A stretch of DNA of 64,000 nt, taken from the NCBI GenBank assembly GCA_035607415.1, contig DATNAQ010000099.1, positions 32,259 through 96,258 of the forward strand, given 5' to 3'. Both the position numbers and the translations under genes were made by a program. The notes under the pieces were generated by a model. The model worked only from the letters and a program-made list of their open reading frames with translations. It searched no databases and was not told the DNA's origin. This DNA comes from JAQBQH01 sp035607415 (GTDB lineage Bacteria; Myxococcota_A; Polyangia; Palsa-1104). Shown in pieces: positions 56,206 through 64,000 of the stretch. Position 1 is the stretch's first letter. The number at the start of each line of letters is the position of its first letter.

Positions 56206-57563
56206 CAGAGCAGGAACGGCCGCCCGCCGACGAACAGCACCTTGCGCTCGGCGTCATGCACGTCGCCGAGCTGGATCTGCACCGGCTGCCCGCGCAGCTG
56301 CGAGTTGTGCAGCGGATGCCGGTAGGCCATCTCGCCCGGCAACAGCGCCACCACGCTGCCGACGCGCTTGCAGAACATCGGCCCGATCCAGCAGCCGTAG
56401 ATGGGCACGCCCGGCTTGACGCGATCGATGTTGTCGTAGGGCACGAAGGCGATGCTGTCTTTGCCGTCGACGGCGCGGATGAACGGCGAATCGCCGATCG
56501 TCTTCACCATGCGGTCGTAGCGCTCGAGGCTCTTCTGCAGCACGCCTTCGTCGTCCTTGGCCTTGGCCAGCTCGAGCTCGGCGCGCTTGACGTCGGCGAC
56601 GATCTTGAGCACCTCGATGCTGTGGCGCGCCGCCGGCTTGGCACCGACGGCGGCGCCGAGCGCCTCGGTCTCGCGGCTGAGCTCGGCGCGCCGCTTGTAG
56701 AGCTCGACCTCCTTCTCGGCCATGTTGAGGTTGCCCTGCGCCAGCTGCGACAGCTGCAGCGCGCCCGTCATCGCGGTTTCGCGATCGATGAAGTGTGCGC
56801 CGTACTCCGCGGCAAGGCGCCGCTTCGACATGCTCGAGAAGGCGCGCCCGCTCGACGCCACCTCGGCGCGCGTGGACGAGAAGCTCTTGTTGATCGCCAT
56901 CAGGCGATTGAGCTCGTTCTTTCGATCGGCGAGCTCATCGGTCAGCGCCTTGCGCGCGGCTTCGACGTACTCCTGATCCATCTTGGCCACGCGCTGCGCG
57001 TCGGCGAGATCGGCGGCCACCTTGTCGCGCGCCGACGACTGTTGCAACAGCTGCGTCGACAGGGCCAGCACGCGGTCGTCGGTCGGCGCGATCACCGTCG
57101 GTTCGATCCAGCTCGTCGAGAACCAGTAGAAGACGTTGGCGCCGAGATAGGAGACCAGCGCCAGCGCGATCACGCTCAACACGGCGAAGCCGACCACCTT
57201 GTAGGTCGACACCACCATCTTGTTCACGCGCGCCGCGTCGAACGCGCGCGGCGTGGCCCGCTGGATGGCCACGGCGCCGCGCAGCTGCTGCATCACGCGC
57301 ACGCGCTCGAACAGCCGCACCACCAGCGCGCGCGTCTCGTCGAACACGCGCACCATGGTCGACGACTTCATGAGCGCGCCGGGCTGCTCGTCCGGGCTCA
57401 CGTATCCGCTCGGCTGCGTCGTCTGGATCGCCTTGAACGGGATCGTCTTGGCGCCCACGTCCTCGACGTCGGTGTCGATGATCGGCTTCGGCGGCGGCAC
57501 CGAGCGCAAGTGCAGCGGCAGCGGCGGCGGCACGGGGTGGATGCGAATCGGCTTCGTCGGCAT
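56205..57563 (-). CDS. HlyD-like membrane fusion protein
   Basis: A 452-residue protein. The first 120 residues are cytosolic and Pro-rich (PVPPPLPLHLRSVPPP); one membrane helix lies at about 123-147 (VVGFAVLSVIALALVSYLGANVFYW). The periplasmic part is a long coiled coil (about 170-360) followed by a beta domain with KPGVPIYGCWIGPMFCKRVGSV, GQPVQIQLGDVH and KVLFVGGRPFLL, like the lipoyl/beta-barrel parts of HlyD-type adaptors. An Alg44/PgaA-style role between the glycosyltransferase and the outer-membrane pore is inferred. GGGAGACC lies just before ATG 57563. Confidence 0.7.
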   Translation of the reverse strand: MPTKPIRIHPVPPPLPLHLRSVPPPKPIIDTDVEDVGAKTIPFKAIQTTQPSGYVSPDEQPGALMKSSTMVRVFDETRALVVRLFERVRVMQQLRGAVAIQRATPRAFDAARVNKMVVSTYKVVGFAVLSVIALALVSYLGANVFYWFSTSWIEPTVIAPTDDRVLALSTQLLQQSSARDKVAADLADAQRVAKMDQEYVEAARKALTDELADRKNELNRLMAINKSFSSTRAEVASSGRAFSSMSKRRLAAEYGAHFIDRETAMTGALQLSQLAQGNLNMAEKEVELYKRRAELSRETEALGAAVGAKPAARHSIEVLKIVADVKRAELELAKAKDDEGVLQKSLERYDRMVKTIGDSPFIRAVDGKDSIAFVPYDNIDRVKPGVPIYGCWIGPMFCKRVGSVVALLPGEMAYRHPLHNSQLRGQPVQIQLGDVHDAERKVLFVGGRPFLL

Positions 57564-57603
57564 GGTCTCCCTAAAGCTCGGTCGAACCGCTAAGAGCGAA
57601 CCG

Positions 57604-58242
57604 CTAGAACCTGAGCCGCAGCACTTCGTACGCCTCGGCAAACTGCACGCCCGCCAACCTCCCCATCGCGCGCGCCAGATCGCGCGTCGAATCCAGATCC
57701 ATCTTCGGCAGCTGCGACGCGTGCGCCGCGATCGCCTGCACCTTGCGCTCGATCGTGTCGCTGATGTCGGCGAAGCACTGTCCGACCGCGCGCGTCGAGT
57801 TCTGCGCGTTCATCTCGTAGCTCGACACGTACGCGAGCAGGTTGCACGGCAAGCGCCGCAGCGCCGAGACCGTCGCGCGGTTCACCAGGCCGTGATCCCA
57901 GTGCAGATCGTGCGCCGAGTGCGTGATCACCAGATCGGGCCGGATGTCGTTCACCAGCGTGTCCATCTGCGCGACCAGCTGGTGCATCGGGATGTCCTCG
58001 ACGCGCGACTTCCTGTCGGGGTTCAAAATCACCAGCTTGGCGCCGAGGACCTTCGCGCCCGCCAACGCCTCGCGCGTGCGCTCCTCGGTCAGCGTCGGCA
58101 GCGACACCACCGCTGCGGTGACTTGCACGCCGCGCGCCGCCAGCCGCGACAACAGGCCGCCGGCGCCGACCTCGAGATCATCGGGATGCGCGCCGAACGC
58201 CAGGACGCGCGTAGCTTCCGTCGCATGCGCCAGACAGGTCAC
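57604..58242 (-). CDS. PIG-L/LmbE-type N-acetylglucosamine deacetylase
   Basis: A 212-residue zinc hydrolase of the PIG-L superfamily. VLAFGAHPDDLEVGAGG is the AHPDD zinc motif (the usual E of AHPDDE is displaced by Leu: AHPDDLE), and ITHSAHDLHWDHGLVNRATVSA carries the H-x-x-D-H motif. Members remove N-acetyl groups from GlcNAc-linked substrates such as GlcNAc-PI, mycothiol precursors or polysaccharide. Next to a GT2 polymerase it may deacetylate a growing or lipid-linked GlcNAc sugar. GTG 58242 overlaps the WbqC stop by 4 bases. Confidence 0.85.
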   Translation of the reverse strand: MTCLAHATEATRVLAFGAHPDDLEVGAGGLLSRLAARGVQVTAAVVSLPTLTEERTREALAGAKVLGAKLVILNPDRKSRVEDIPMHQLVAQMDTLVNDIRPDLVITHSAHDLHWDHGLVNRATVSALRRLPCNLLAYVSSYEMNAQNSTRAVGQCFADISDTIERKVQAIAAHASQLPKMDLDSTRDLARAMGRLAGVQFAEAYEVLRLRF

Positions 58243-58979
58243 GATGCCACCTCGAGCACGGCGGGCGCTTGGGGATGCACCGCCTCGCGCAATATGCGCA
58301 CGGCGTCGGGCCCGCAGTTGAGCAACAGATCGAGCGCCGCCAGCTTCGGCTTGAAGCCGAGCGTCGGGTAGCGCTGCGGATAGACCGGATGCACGAACTC
58401 CTGCCAGATCGTGCGCACGCCCGTGCGCGCCAGCTGCTCGACGTCGAGATAGCCGCGCGAGCCGCCGCCGCCCGAGAGGTAGACGTTGGCGCCGACGGCG
58501 AGGCAGAGCGACTCGAGCCGATCGGTCTTCTGCCCGCGCAGCGCCAGCGTCGAGGCGCGCAACACCGGCGTGTAGATCTCGAACCAGCGCAGGTGCAGCC
58601 GCAGCAGATGCAGCTGCAGATCGACGAGCCGCTCCCACGGCCGCGTGTAGACGTCCTCGAGATCGGGCTCGTACAGCTTCCAGAACGGCGCCGAGCCGTA
58701 GTGGATGGACAGGGTGTGCCACGTCTTGCGCTGCCAGTGCTCCTTCGGCGAGCCGCGATTGACGATGCGCTTGTCGATGATGCGCTCGTCCTGCGGCCCG
58801 CGCTCGAGCGGCACAGTCAACCACTGCGGCCCGTGATTGAGCTTCATGCGATTGCGGTTCTGGAAGTTCTGCGCCTCGTACTGCAGGTCGTCCATCACGA
58901 CGAACAGATCGGCGGCCGCGACCTTCGCTAGATAACCGAGCCACGGCAGGTAATGCGGTTGATGCGCGGCGACGATCAC
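58239..58979 (-). CDS. WbqC-like family protein
   Basis: A 246-residue protein matching WbqC (PF08889): VIVAAHQPHYLPWLGYLAKVAAADLFVVMDDLQY at the start (the H-Q-P-x-Y-x-P-W family opening), FQNRNRMKLNHGPQWLTVPL, and LESLCLAVGANVYLSGGGG. The family occurs in O-antigen and other surface-polysaccharide clusters and may transfer or modify a sugar; biochemistry is not settled. GTG 58979 overlaps the GT2 stop by 4 bases. The second C-terminal part (about 140-246) carries extra Trp/Tyr-rich strands. Confidence 0.85.
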   Translation of the reverse strand: MIVAAHQPHYLPWLGYLAKVAAADLFVVMDDLQYEAQNFQNRNRMKLNHGPQWLTVPLERGPQDERIIDKRIVNRGSPKEHWQRKTWHTLSIHYGSAPFWKLYEPDLEDVYTRPWERLVDLQLHLLRLHLRWFEIYTPVLRASTLALRGQKTDRLESLCLAVGANVYLSGGGGSRGYLDVEQLARTGVRTIWQEFVHPVYPQRYPTLGFKPKLAALDLLLNCGPDAVRILREAVHPQAPAVLEVAS

Positions 58980-60196
58980 GACGGAGTTCCTCCCTGCTGC
59001 TGCTGCACTACCGCGGTGTGCCCGCGCGTCTCCCAGCTCGACGAGTGCAAGGTGAAGAGGCCGAGCGGCGTGAGCACCAGATACGCCGTCGGCATCAGCA
59101 CCGCCATCGGCAGAAACCACACGGGGTGCACGCGATATTGCGGGTCGAGCCGTCGCGTGGACGGCGCGAAGTGATAGACGAACCCCAGCACGGCGACGAG
59201 CCCGACGTGAAACGCGATCAGCGAGATGAAGTCGCCCGACATGAGGTGCCCGATGATGAGGAACGGGTAGACGAGCAAGAGCACGAACATCGACAGGTAG
59301 TGGATGCAGACGAGCGGGTGCAGCCGCCACGCGTGCGACAGGCCGCCGATGAAGTCGACGATGTTCGAGCGCTTCCAGCGCAGCTGCTGGTTGAAGTAGC
59401 CGGTGAGCGTCGTCGGCGCCTTGGTGTAACAGAACGCGTCCATCGTCAGGAGCGTGCGATAGCCGGCCTTGACGATCTGGCGCGTGAGGAAGCGATCCTC
59501 GCCGTACTTGATGGGCACGCCGAGCATGTTGCGGTTCTCGAGGATCGGCTCGAGCTCGACGAGCACGCGGCGGCGATACGCGGTCAGGCAGCCCGACAAG
59601 CACATGACCGACTGCATCGTGCGCTCGAGGTTCTTCAGCATCTCCTGGCCGAAGAAGTACTTGATGGTCTGCATGCGCGAGAGCCAGTTCTCGTTGGCGT
59701 TCGACACGTGCACGCGCCCGCCGACGGCGGCGATGTCGTCGGCGGTGAAGCGCGCCACCAGCGCGCGGATCGCGCCGGAGTCGACGATCACGTCGCTGTC
59801 GACGCTGACGATGATCTCGGCGTCCCACGCCTCGCGCACGGCGTGGTTGATGCCCATGCGCTTGCCCATGTTGTGTGGGTTGCGGAGCACGCGCACGCGA
59901 TCGGGGAAGACGGCGGCGGCGCGGCACGCCCACTCGTAGCTGTCGTCGGTGGAGCAGTCGTCGACGACGGTGACGTTGAGCTTCTCCGGCGGATAGTCGA
60001 TGCCGACGAGGCTGACGATGGTGTCGTAGATCGTGTGGCCTTCGTTGAACAGCGGGACGACGATGGTGACCGTCGGCTCGTAATCGTCGCGCGCGACGTC
60101 GAAGCGCTGCCCCTTCCACAGGCGCAGGTAGAGCCCGAACACGTATCGGTTGGCGAAGACCACCAATACGAAGAGAAAGATGGGGACGGTATCCAT
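58976..60196 (-). CDS. Family 2 processive glycosyltransferase
   Basis: A 406-residue membrane glycosyltransferase like hyaluronan synthase, NodC or PgaC. One N-terminal helix, then the catalytic domain with IVVPLFNEG, VVDDCSTDDSYEW, SVDSDVIVD (D-x-D), SGCLTAYRR, YGEDRFLTR (catalytic ED) and NQQLRWKRSN (Q-x-x-R-W), the set for processive polymerases, then about four C-terminal helices that form the translocation channel. Substrate UDP-GlcNAc is suggested by the deacetylase neighbour but not proven. ATG 60196 is preferred over TTG 60223. First gene of the locus. Confidence 0.9.
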   Translation of the reverse strand: MDTVPIFLFVLVVFANRYVFGLYLRLWKGQRFDVARDDYEPTVTIVVPLFNEGHTIYDTIVSLVGIDYPPEKLNVTVVDDCSTDDSYEWACRAAAVFPDRVRVLRNPHNMGKRMGINHAVREAWDAEIIVSVDSDVIVDSGAIRALVARFTADDIAAVGGRVHVSNANENWLSRMQTIKYFFGQEMLKNLERTMQSVMCLSGCLTAYRRRVLVELEPILENRNMLGVPIKYGEDRFLTRQIVKAGYRTLLTMDAFCYTKAPTTLTGYFNQQLRWKRSNIVDFIGGLSHAWRLHPLVCIHYLSMFVLLLVYPFLIIGHLMSGDFISLIAFHVGLVAVLGFVYHFAPSTRRLDPQYRVHPVWFLPMAVLMPTAYLVLTPLGLFTLHSSSWETRGHTAVVQQQQGGTPS

Positions 60197-60522
60197 CGAC
60201 GCGCCGTCGCCAGTGCTCAGCAAGCGATGTGCCCGCGGCCAAGTACGCGACCGCGCACGCAGCGCGTGCGTCTTTCACGATGTAGGGTGGGTACTGACCT
60301 CACCGTGCGTCAGCGCGCGTTGACAGCGCGAGCGTGCGATCCGGCTCGCGACCCGCGCGCCGCGCGGACGATCGACGCGCGCGTGGATGCCCACCGCGCA
60401 GTGCAACCGCGCGTGTGTACGGGCGGCTCCCAGTGGTGCGTTCGCTGCGCCGCACGGTTTCTACGGAGCGCGCACCCCAGCTCGTGGCGCCGGCGCCACA
60501 GTCGTCGGCCGGGCGCGCCGCG
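60197..60522. other. 326-bp gap upstream of the exopolysaccharide locus
   Basis: No credible gene seen. The stretch is very GC-rich, with short GCGCG/CGCGC repeats and the arm pair CGCACGC-AGC-GCGTGCG near 60255-60272. It should hold the promoter of the GT2 operon and the end of the 60523-60960 transcript; no clear -10/-35 pair or T-run terminator is recognisable. Confidence 0.5.
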
Positions 60523-60960
60523 CTAGCGGAAGGTTCCCTGGCCGTCGATGACGAAGCTGACGCCGCCGCCGCCGTCGCGCGGCACCATCGGGACCGACAC
60601 GAATTGGATGATGGTCGGCGCCGCGCTCGCGACCGAGATGGTGCCGCCCTGATTGACGAAGGGCGCGATCTCGAGGTCGAGCTCGAGCACCGGCGGGCCT
60701 GCCGGCAGCTCGAGGATCGCGCCGCCTTCGAGCGGTCCCGTGAGCTCGAGCCGCAGCGTTCCCTCGTTCGACGAGGCCCCGAAGTGGATCGCGCCGTCGG
60801 GATCGAACACGACCGCCGCCTCCGACGCGCTGTAGGTGCCGGGTGCGATTGGCGTCACCGCATCCGGCGAGAGGTGGAGCAGCACCGCGCCGTTGTCGCT
60901 GCGACAACCGCCCGCGAGCGCCAACGCCAGCGCCGCCAGTCCCGCGCACGCGATCCGCAT
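60523..60960 (-). CDS. Small lipoprotein, unknown function
   Basis: A 145-residue lipoprotein (MRIACAGLAALALALAGG|C). The mature part is a single beta-sandwich-like domain (AVLLHLSPDAVTPIAPG, AAVVFDPDGAIHFGA, RLELTGPLEGGAILELPAG, LELDLEIAPFV, IIQFVSVPM). Only the lipid-modified Cys is present. No family recognised. Possible TAGCTA box 6 bases before the ATG. It lies between the histidine kinase and the exopolysaccharide locus, on the same strand as both. Confidence 0.65.
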   Translation of the reverse strand: MRIACAGLAALALALAGGCRSDNGAVLLHLSPDAVTPIAPGTYSASEAAVVFDPDGAIHFGASSNEGTLRLELTGPLEGGAILELPAGPPVLELDLEIAPFVNQGGTISVASAAPTIIQFVSVPMVPRDGGGGVSFVIDGQGTFR

Positions 60961-61008
60961 GCCTGATAGCTAAGCCCCGCGGCGCCGCGGCGGAGGCGGA
61001 TCTTTCGC

Positions 61009-62886
61009 TCAGCCCTTGGCCGGCTCGTCGTCGAGCAGCTGCCGTACGCGCCGCGCCAGCGACGACACGGAGAACGGCTTTTGTACGAACGCCTGCTCGG
61101 GCACGCCCTGCTTGACGATGGCGTCGCCCGGATAGCCGGAAATGTAGAGCACCTTGATCGACGGCCGCAGCGCCGTGATCCGCGCCGCCACCTCGGAGCC
61201 CATCATGCGCGGCATGATCACGTCGGTCACCACGAGCTCGATCGATCCCGGATGCTGCTCGATCAGCGCCAGCGCCTGCGGCCCGTCGACGGCGGAGAGC
61301 ACCTTGTAGCCGTGCGTGCGCAGCACGTCCTGCACGAACTCGCGCACGTCGCTGTCGTCCTCGACGAGCAGCACGGTCTCCTTGCCGCGCGGCCCGATGC
61401 CGTCCTCGAGCGCGAAGCGGCCCGACGAGGTCGATGGCGCGTCGATGCGCGGCAGAAACACGCGGAACGTGGTGCCGCGGCCGATCTCGCTGTCGACGGA
61501 GATCTGTCCGCCCGACTGCGTGACGATGCCGTACGCCGTCGACAAGCCGAGGCCGGTACCCTTGCCCGCCTCCTTGGTCGTGAAGAACGGCTCGAAGATG
61601 CGCGCGCGCGTGGTCGCGTCCATGCCCGAGCCGGTGTCGCGCACCGAGAGCACCACCCAGCGGCCGATGGGCACGCCCTCTTCCTGCGACTCGGCGGCGT
61701 CGGCGATGTGCACGTTCTCGGTAGCGATGGAGAGCACGCCGCCGCCCGGCATGGCGTCGCGGGCGTTGATCACGAGGTTGGTGACCACCTGCTCGATCTG
61801 TCCCGCGTCGGCGTGCACCGAGCCGAGCCGATCGGCGACGGTGGTGCGCAGCTCGACGTGCTCGCCGATGAGGCGGCGCAACATCACCGTCAGGTTGCCG
61901 ACGAGCGAGTTGAGATCGAGCGTGCGCGGCTGCAGCACCTGCTTGCGCGAGAACGCGAGCAGCTGCGAGGTGAGCGCGGCGGCGCGCAGCGCGGCGCGAT
62001 GGATCTGATCGGCGTGCCGCCGATGCGGCGAGTCGGCCTCGAGCACGGTCAGCAGGATCTCGCTGTGGCCGCGCACCGCGGTGAGGATGTTGTTGAAGTC
62101 GTGCGCCACGCCGCCGGCGAGACGGCCGACCGCCTCCATGCGCTGCGCGTGCTGCAGCTGCGCCTCGAGCCGCTTGTGCTCGGTGATGTCGTGCGCGAAG
62201 GCGACCACGCAGGGGCGGCCGTTGAGCTGGATGAACTCGAGCGAGTGGATGGTGTCGAGCGAGCGGCCATCGCGCCCGCGCACGCGCACCTCGAACTCGC
62301 CCGTGTAGCGCGTGGCGATGGCGTTGGCCATGCGCGCGTAGTCGGGAGCGTCGAAGCTGAGGCCGAGCTCGTCGAAGGTCTTGCCGATCACGTCCTGGCG
62401 CTTGAGGCCGAGGACGCGCAGGTAGCTGTCGCTGACGTCGACGTAGCGGTTGGTCTCGAGGTCGGTGATGCTGACGACGACGGGGCTGTTGTGGAACACC
62501 GTCGTGAACAGGTTCTCTTTTTCGCGCAGCACCGTCTCGGCGCGGCGCCGCTCGGTCAGATCGCGGATGACGCTGACGAGGAAGCTCTCGCCGTCGAGAT
62601 CGACGCGGCGCGAGCTGACCTCGCAAGAAAACTCGCTGCCGTCGCGGCGCACGTGCACGGTCTCGAACTGCACGCCTTCGGCGACGGCGCGCGCCATCTG
62701 ATCGGTGATGACGTCGCGCGTGGCGGGAGCGCGCAGGTCGCGAATGTCGTACGTGATGATCTCGTCGAGCGTGTAGCCGTAGGCGGCGAGGGCCGCGCGG
62801 TTGGCATCTCGGATCTGCCCCCGGGCGTCCATGAGCAAGATGATGTCGCGCGTTTCTTCGGCGACAGGACCAATCCGGCGAACCAT
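61009..62886 (-). CDS. Soluble PAS-PAS hybrid histidine kinase
   Basis: A 625-residue protein with no membrane segment. Two PAS domains (about 10-130 and 140-260: LLMDARGQIRDANRAALAAYGY; NSPVVVSITDLETNRYVDVSDSYLRVLG), then the dimerisation/phosphoacceptor helix with AGGVAHDFNNILT, an ATPase domain (NLVINARDAMPGGG, VRDTGSGM, GKGTGLGLSTAYG) and a C-terminal receiver (LLVEDDSDVREFVQD, phosphoacceptor in VVTDVIMPRMMG, and FVQKPF). No output domain. It would sense a cytosolic signal and pass phosphate to an unlinked partner. ATG 62886 has GGGAGA upstream. Confidence 0.92.
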   Translation of the reverse strand: MVRRIGPVAEETRDIILLMDARGQIRDANRAALAAYGYTLDEIITYDIRDLRAPATRDVITDQMARAVAEGVQFETVHVRRDGSEFSCEVSSRRVDLDGESFLVSVIRDLTERRRAETVLREKENLFTTVFHNSPVVVSITDLETNRYVDVSDSYLRVLGLKRQDVIGKTFDELGLSFDAPDYARMANAIATRYTGEFEVRVRGRDGRSLDTIHSLEFIQLNGRPCVVAFAHDITEHKRLEAQLQHAQRMEAVGRLAGGVAHDFNNILTAVRGHSEILLTVLEADSPHRRHADQIHRAALRAAALTSQLLAFSRKQVLQPRTLDLNSLVGNLTVMLRRLIGEHVELRTTVADRLGSVHADAGQIEQVVTNLVINARDAMPGGGVLSIATENVHIADAAESQEEGVPIGRWVVLSVRDTGSGMDATTRARIFEPFFTTKEAGKGTGLGLSTAYGIVTQSGGQISVDSEIGRGTTFRVFLPRIDAPSTSSGRFALEDGIGPRGKETVLLVEDDSDVREFVQDVLRTHGYKVLSAVDGPQALALIEQHPGSIELVVTDVIMPRMMGSEVAARITALRPSIKVLYISGYPGDAIVKQGVPEQAFVQKPFSVSSLARRVRQLLDDEPAKG

Positions 62887-63045
62887 GAACCTATTCTCCC
62901 GCTCACTACATACACGAACCGACGGCCGTGAGCCACCGCATTTGGACGATCCGCAATGCCGCTGATGCTGTAATATTGCGACGTTGCGCGTAGTCCGGCC
63001 TCCTCGGACGAGCCACGCCACTCACGTACTAGGCAGGAGACTTCC

Positions 63046-64000
63046 ATGCGCTCGAACGTCTTGTTGGCTTTTGCGCTCTCGATCTTGATGGTCGGCGGTT
63101 GCAGCTCGGGCAACAACGGCGGCGGTGGCGGATCGGGCGGAACCGGCGGCGGTGGCTCGGGCGGAGTGGCGGGCGGCGGTAGCAGCGGCACCGGCGGTGG
63201 CGGCAGCGGCGGCGAAGGCGGCGGGCCGGGCGGCGGCGGCGTCACCGACGGCGGCGTGCCGACGGGCCAGTTCTACGTGACCACCGGTCAGTATCAGGTC
63301 GCCGCCGGCAGCGAGACGGTCATGTGCTCGACGCTGCGCCTGCCCACCAGCGTCGACGTCGACGTCACCAAGATCGAGGCGACCCTCACCACCGGCGGGC
63401 ACCACCTCATCATGTACCGCGTGACCGACACGACCGAGGCGCCGACGCCGACGCCGTGCGACTCGGTGACCAACATCCTCTCGTCGGTGCCGATGATCAT
63501 CGCGCAGAACACCGACAGCATGCTGCAGCTGCCGGCGGGCGTCGCCTATCACTTCGCGGCCGGCCAGATGGTGCGGCTCGAGATGCACTACTTGAACGCG
63601 TCGCAGACGCCGCTCATGGTCGAGGGGCGCGTGACGATGACGCCGGGCGATCCGACGCTGACGTACCAGGCCGCGGACATCATGTTCTGCGGCTCGGTGG
63701 CGCAGCTGTCGTCGACGGGGCTGGCGCCGAACATGTCGAGCATTCCGCTCAACCCTGGCTTCTTCAAGGGCAACAGCTCGGTCGACTTCACCAAGATCAA
63801 GGTCTTCGGCCTGACCACGCACCAGCACTGGACGGGCAAGGATGCGACGATCACCAAGTCGACGAGCGCGACCGATCCCGGCACGATGCTCTACGACAAC
63901 ACGCACTGGGACGCGGCGCCGCTCAAGGCGTTCGATGACTCGTCGCTCGTCAGCTTCGCCGCGGGCGAGGGCCTGCGCTGGCAGTGCACCTACGACACGC
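63046..64000 (+). CDS. Copper type II monooxygenase-like lipoprotein (partial)
   Basis: An open frame of at least 318 codons that runs off the window. AGGAGA lies 9 bases upstream of ATG 63046. Signal peptide MRSNVLLAFALSILMVGG|C (lipobox), then a 55-residue Gly/Ser linker. The body has TGGHHLIMYRV, FAAGQMVRLEMHYLN and VFGLTTHQHWTGK, the histidine motifs (H-H, H-Y-L-N, H-x-H) of copper type II ascorbate-dependent monooxygenases such as peptidylglycine monooxygenase, plus paired cysteines. Bacterial members are common in myxobacteria and of unknown substrate. The C-terminal part is missing. Confidence 0.8.
   Translation, partial: MRSNVLLAFALSILMVGGCSSGNNGGGGGSGGTGGGGSGGVAGGGSSGTGGGGSGGEGGGPGGGGVTDGGVPTGQFYVTTGQYQVAAGSETVMCSTLRLPTSVDVDVTKIEATLTTGGHHLIMYRVTDTTEAPTPTPCDSVTNILSSVPMIIAQNTDSMLQLPAGVAYHFAAGQMVRLEMHYLNASQTPLMVEGRVTMTPGDPTLTYQAADIMFCGSVAQLSSTGLAPNMSSIPLNPGFFKGNSSVDFTKIKVFGLTTHQHWTGKDATITKSTSATDPGTMLYDNTHWDAAPLKAFDDSSLVSFAAGEGLRWQCTYDT

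Overview
The window reads as a chromosomal segment of a high-GC, Gram-negative bacterium of the myxobacterial kind (Myxococcota or a close deltaproteobacterial relative). The signs are five Hanks-type Ser/Thr kinases, two FHA-domain sigma-54 activators, about a dozen lipoproteins with Gly-rich or Pro-rich linkers after the lipobox, an IgGFc-binding-like lipoprotein, a type IV pilus tip operon, TonB and TolC-type outer-membrane proteins and a selenocysteine-containing SelD. I see no phage, plasmid, insertion sequence or CRISPR array. Assignment to a genus is not possible from the sequence alone.

Layout. 1-5.8 kb: a degenerate Rieske-like protein, an LCM-type methyltransferase, a polyhydroxyalkanoate-system protein, then selD (a selenoprotein: in-frame TGA at 1590-1592 followed by a bSECIS-like hairpin), a small protein and a divergent UvrA in one overlapping run. 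5.9-11.8 kb: a minor-pilin operon ending in a PilY1-like adhesin. 11.8-17.4 kb (minus strand): rpsB-tsf-pyrH-frr with a beta-propeller lipoprotein inserted between tsf and pyrH and a Ser/Thr kinase attached at the end. 17.6-21.2 kb: inositol-3-phosphate synthase, two secreted proteins, a ferritin-like protein and a hot-dog thioesterase. 21.2-24.2 kb (minus): tlyA, a signal-less PhnD-like protein, a sugar-nucleotide epimerase and a small protein. 24.25 kb: tRNA-Ala(CGC) with a strong terminator.

24.5-37.5 kb: envelope signalling and lipoproteins, including a four-part module (FHA-sigma-54 activator, Ser/Thr kinase, tail-anchored TPR protein, lipoprotein), a rhomboid-Sel1 fusion and an 1142-residue kinase-TPR protein. 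37.5-43.7 kb: an IgGFc-like lipoprotein, a TonB-dependent receptor, a broken small lipoprotein gene and its intact relative, and an NMT1/SsuA-type binding protein. 43.7-47.3 kb: a heterodimeric ABC exporter. 48-54.3 kb: a second copy of the four-part module in a different gene order, extended by an OmpA/MotB-like protein and a zinc-ribbon kinase, closed by a 110-bp inverted repeat. 54.4-60.2 kb (minus): a compact six-gene exopolysaccharide synthesis and export locus. 60.5-64 kb: a lipoprotein, a soluble hybrid histidine kinase and the start of a copper-monooxygenase-like lipoprotein, cut by the window end.

Themes. Many genes that head transcription units have a TAnnnT-like -10 box ending only 6-9 bases before the start codon and no Shine-Dalgarno sequence, suggesting frequent leaderless transcription. 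Genes inside operons overlap by 4 bases (ATGA or GTGA). The best candidates for something undescribed are the duplicated kinase/activator/TPR/lipoprotein module, the exopolysaccharide locus and the leaderless promoter arrangement. The Sec-SelD is a known protein form, but it changes the gene call and predicts a selenocysteine-decoding genome.
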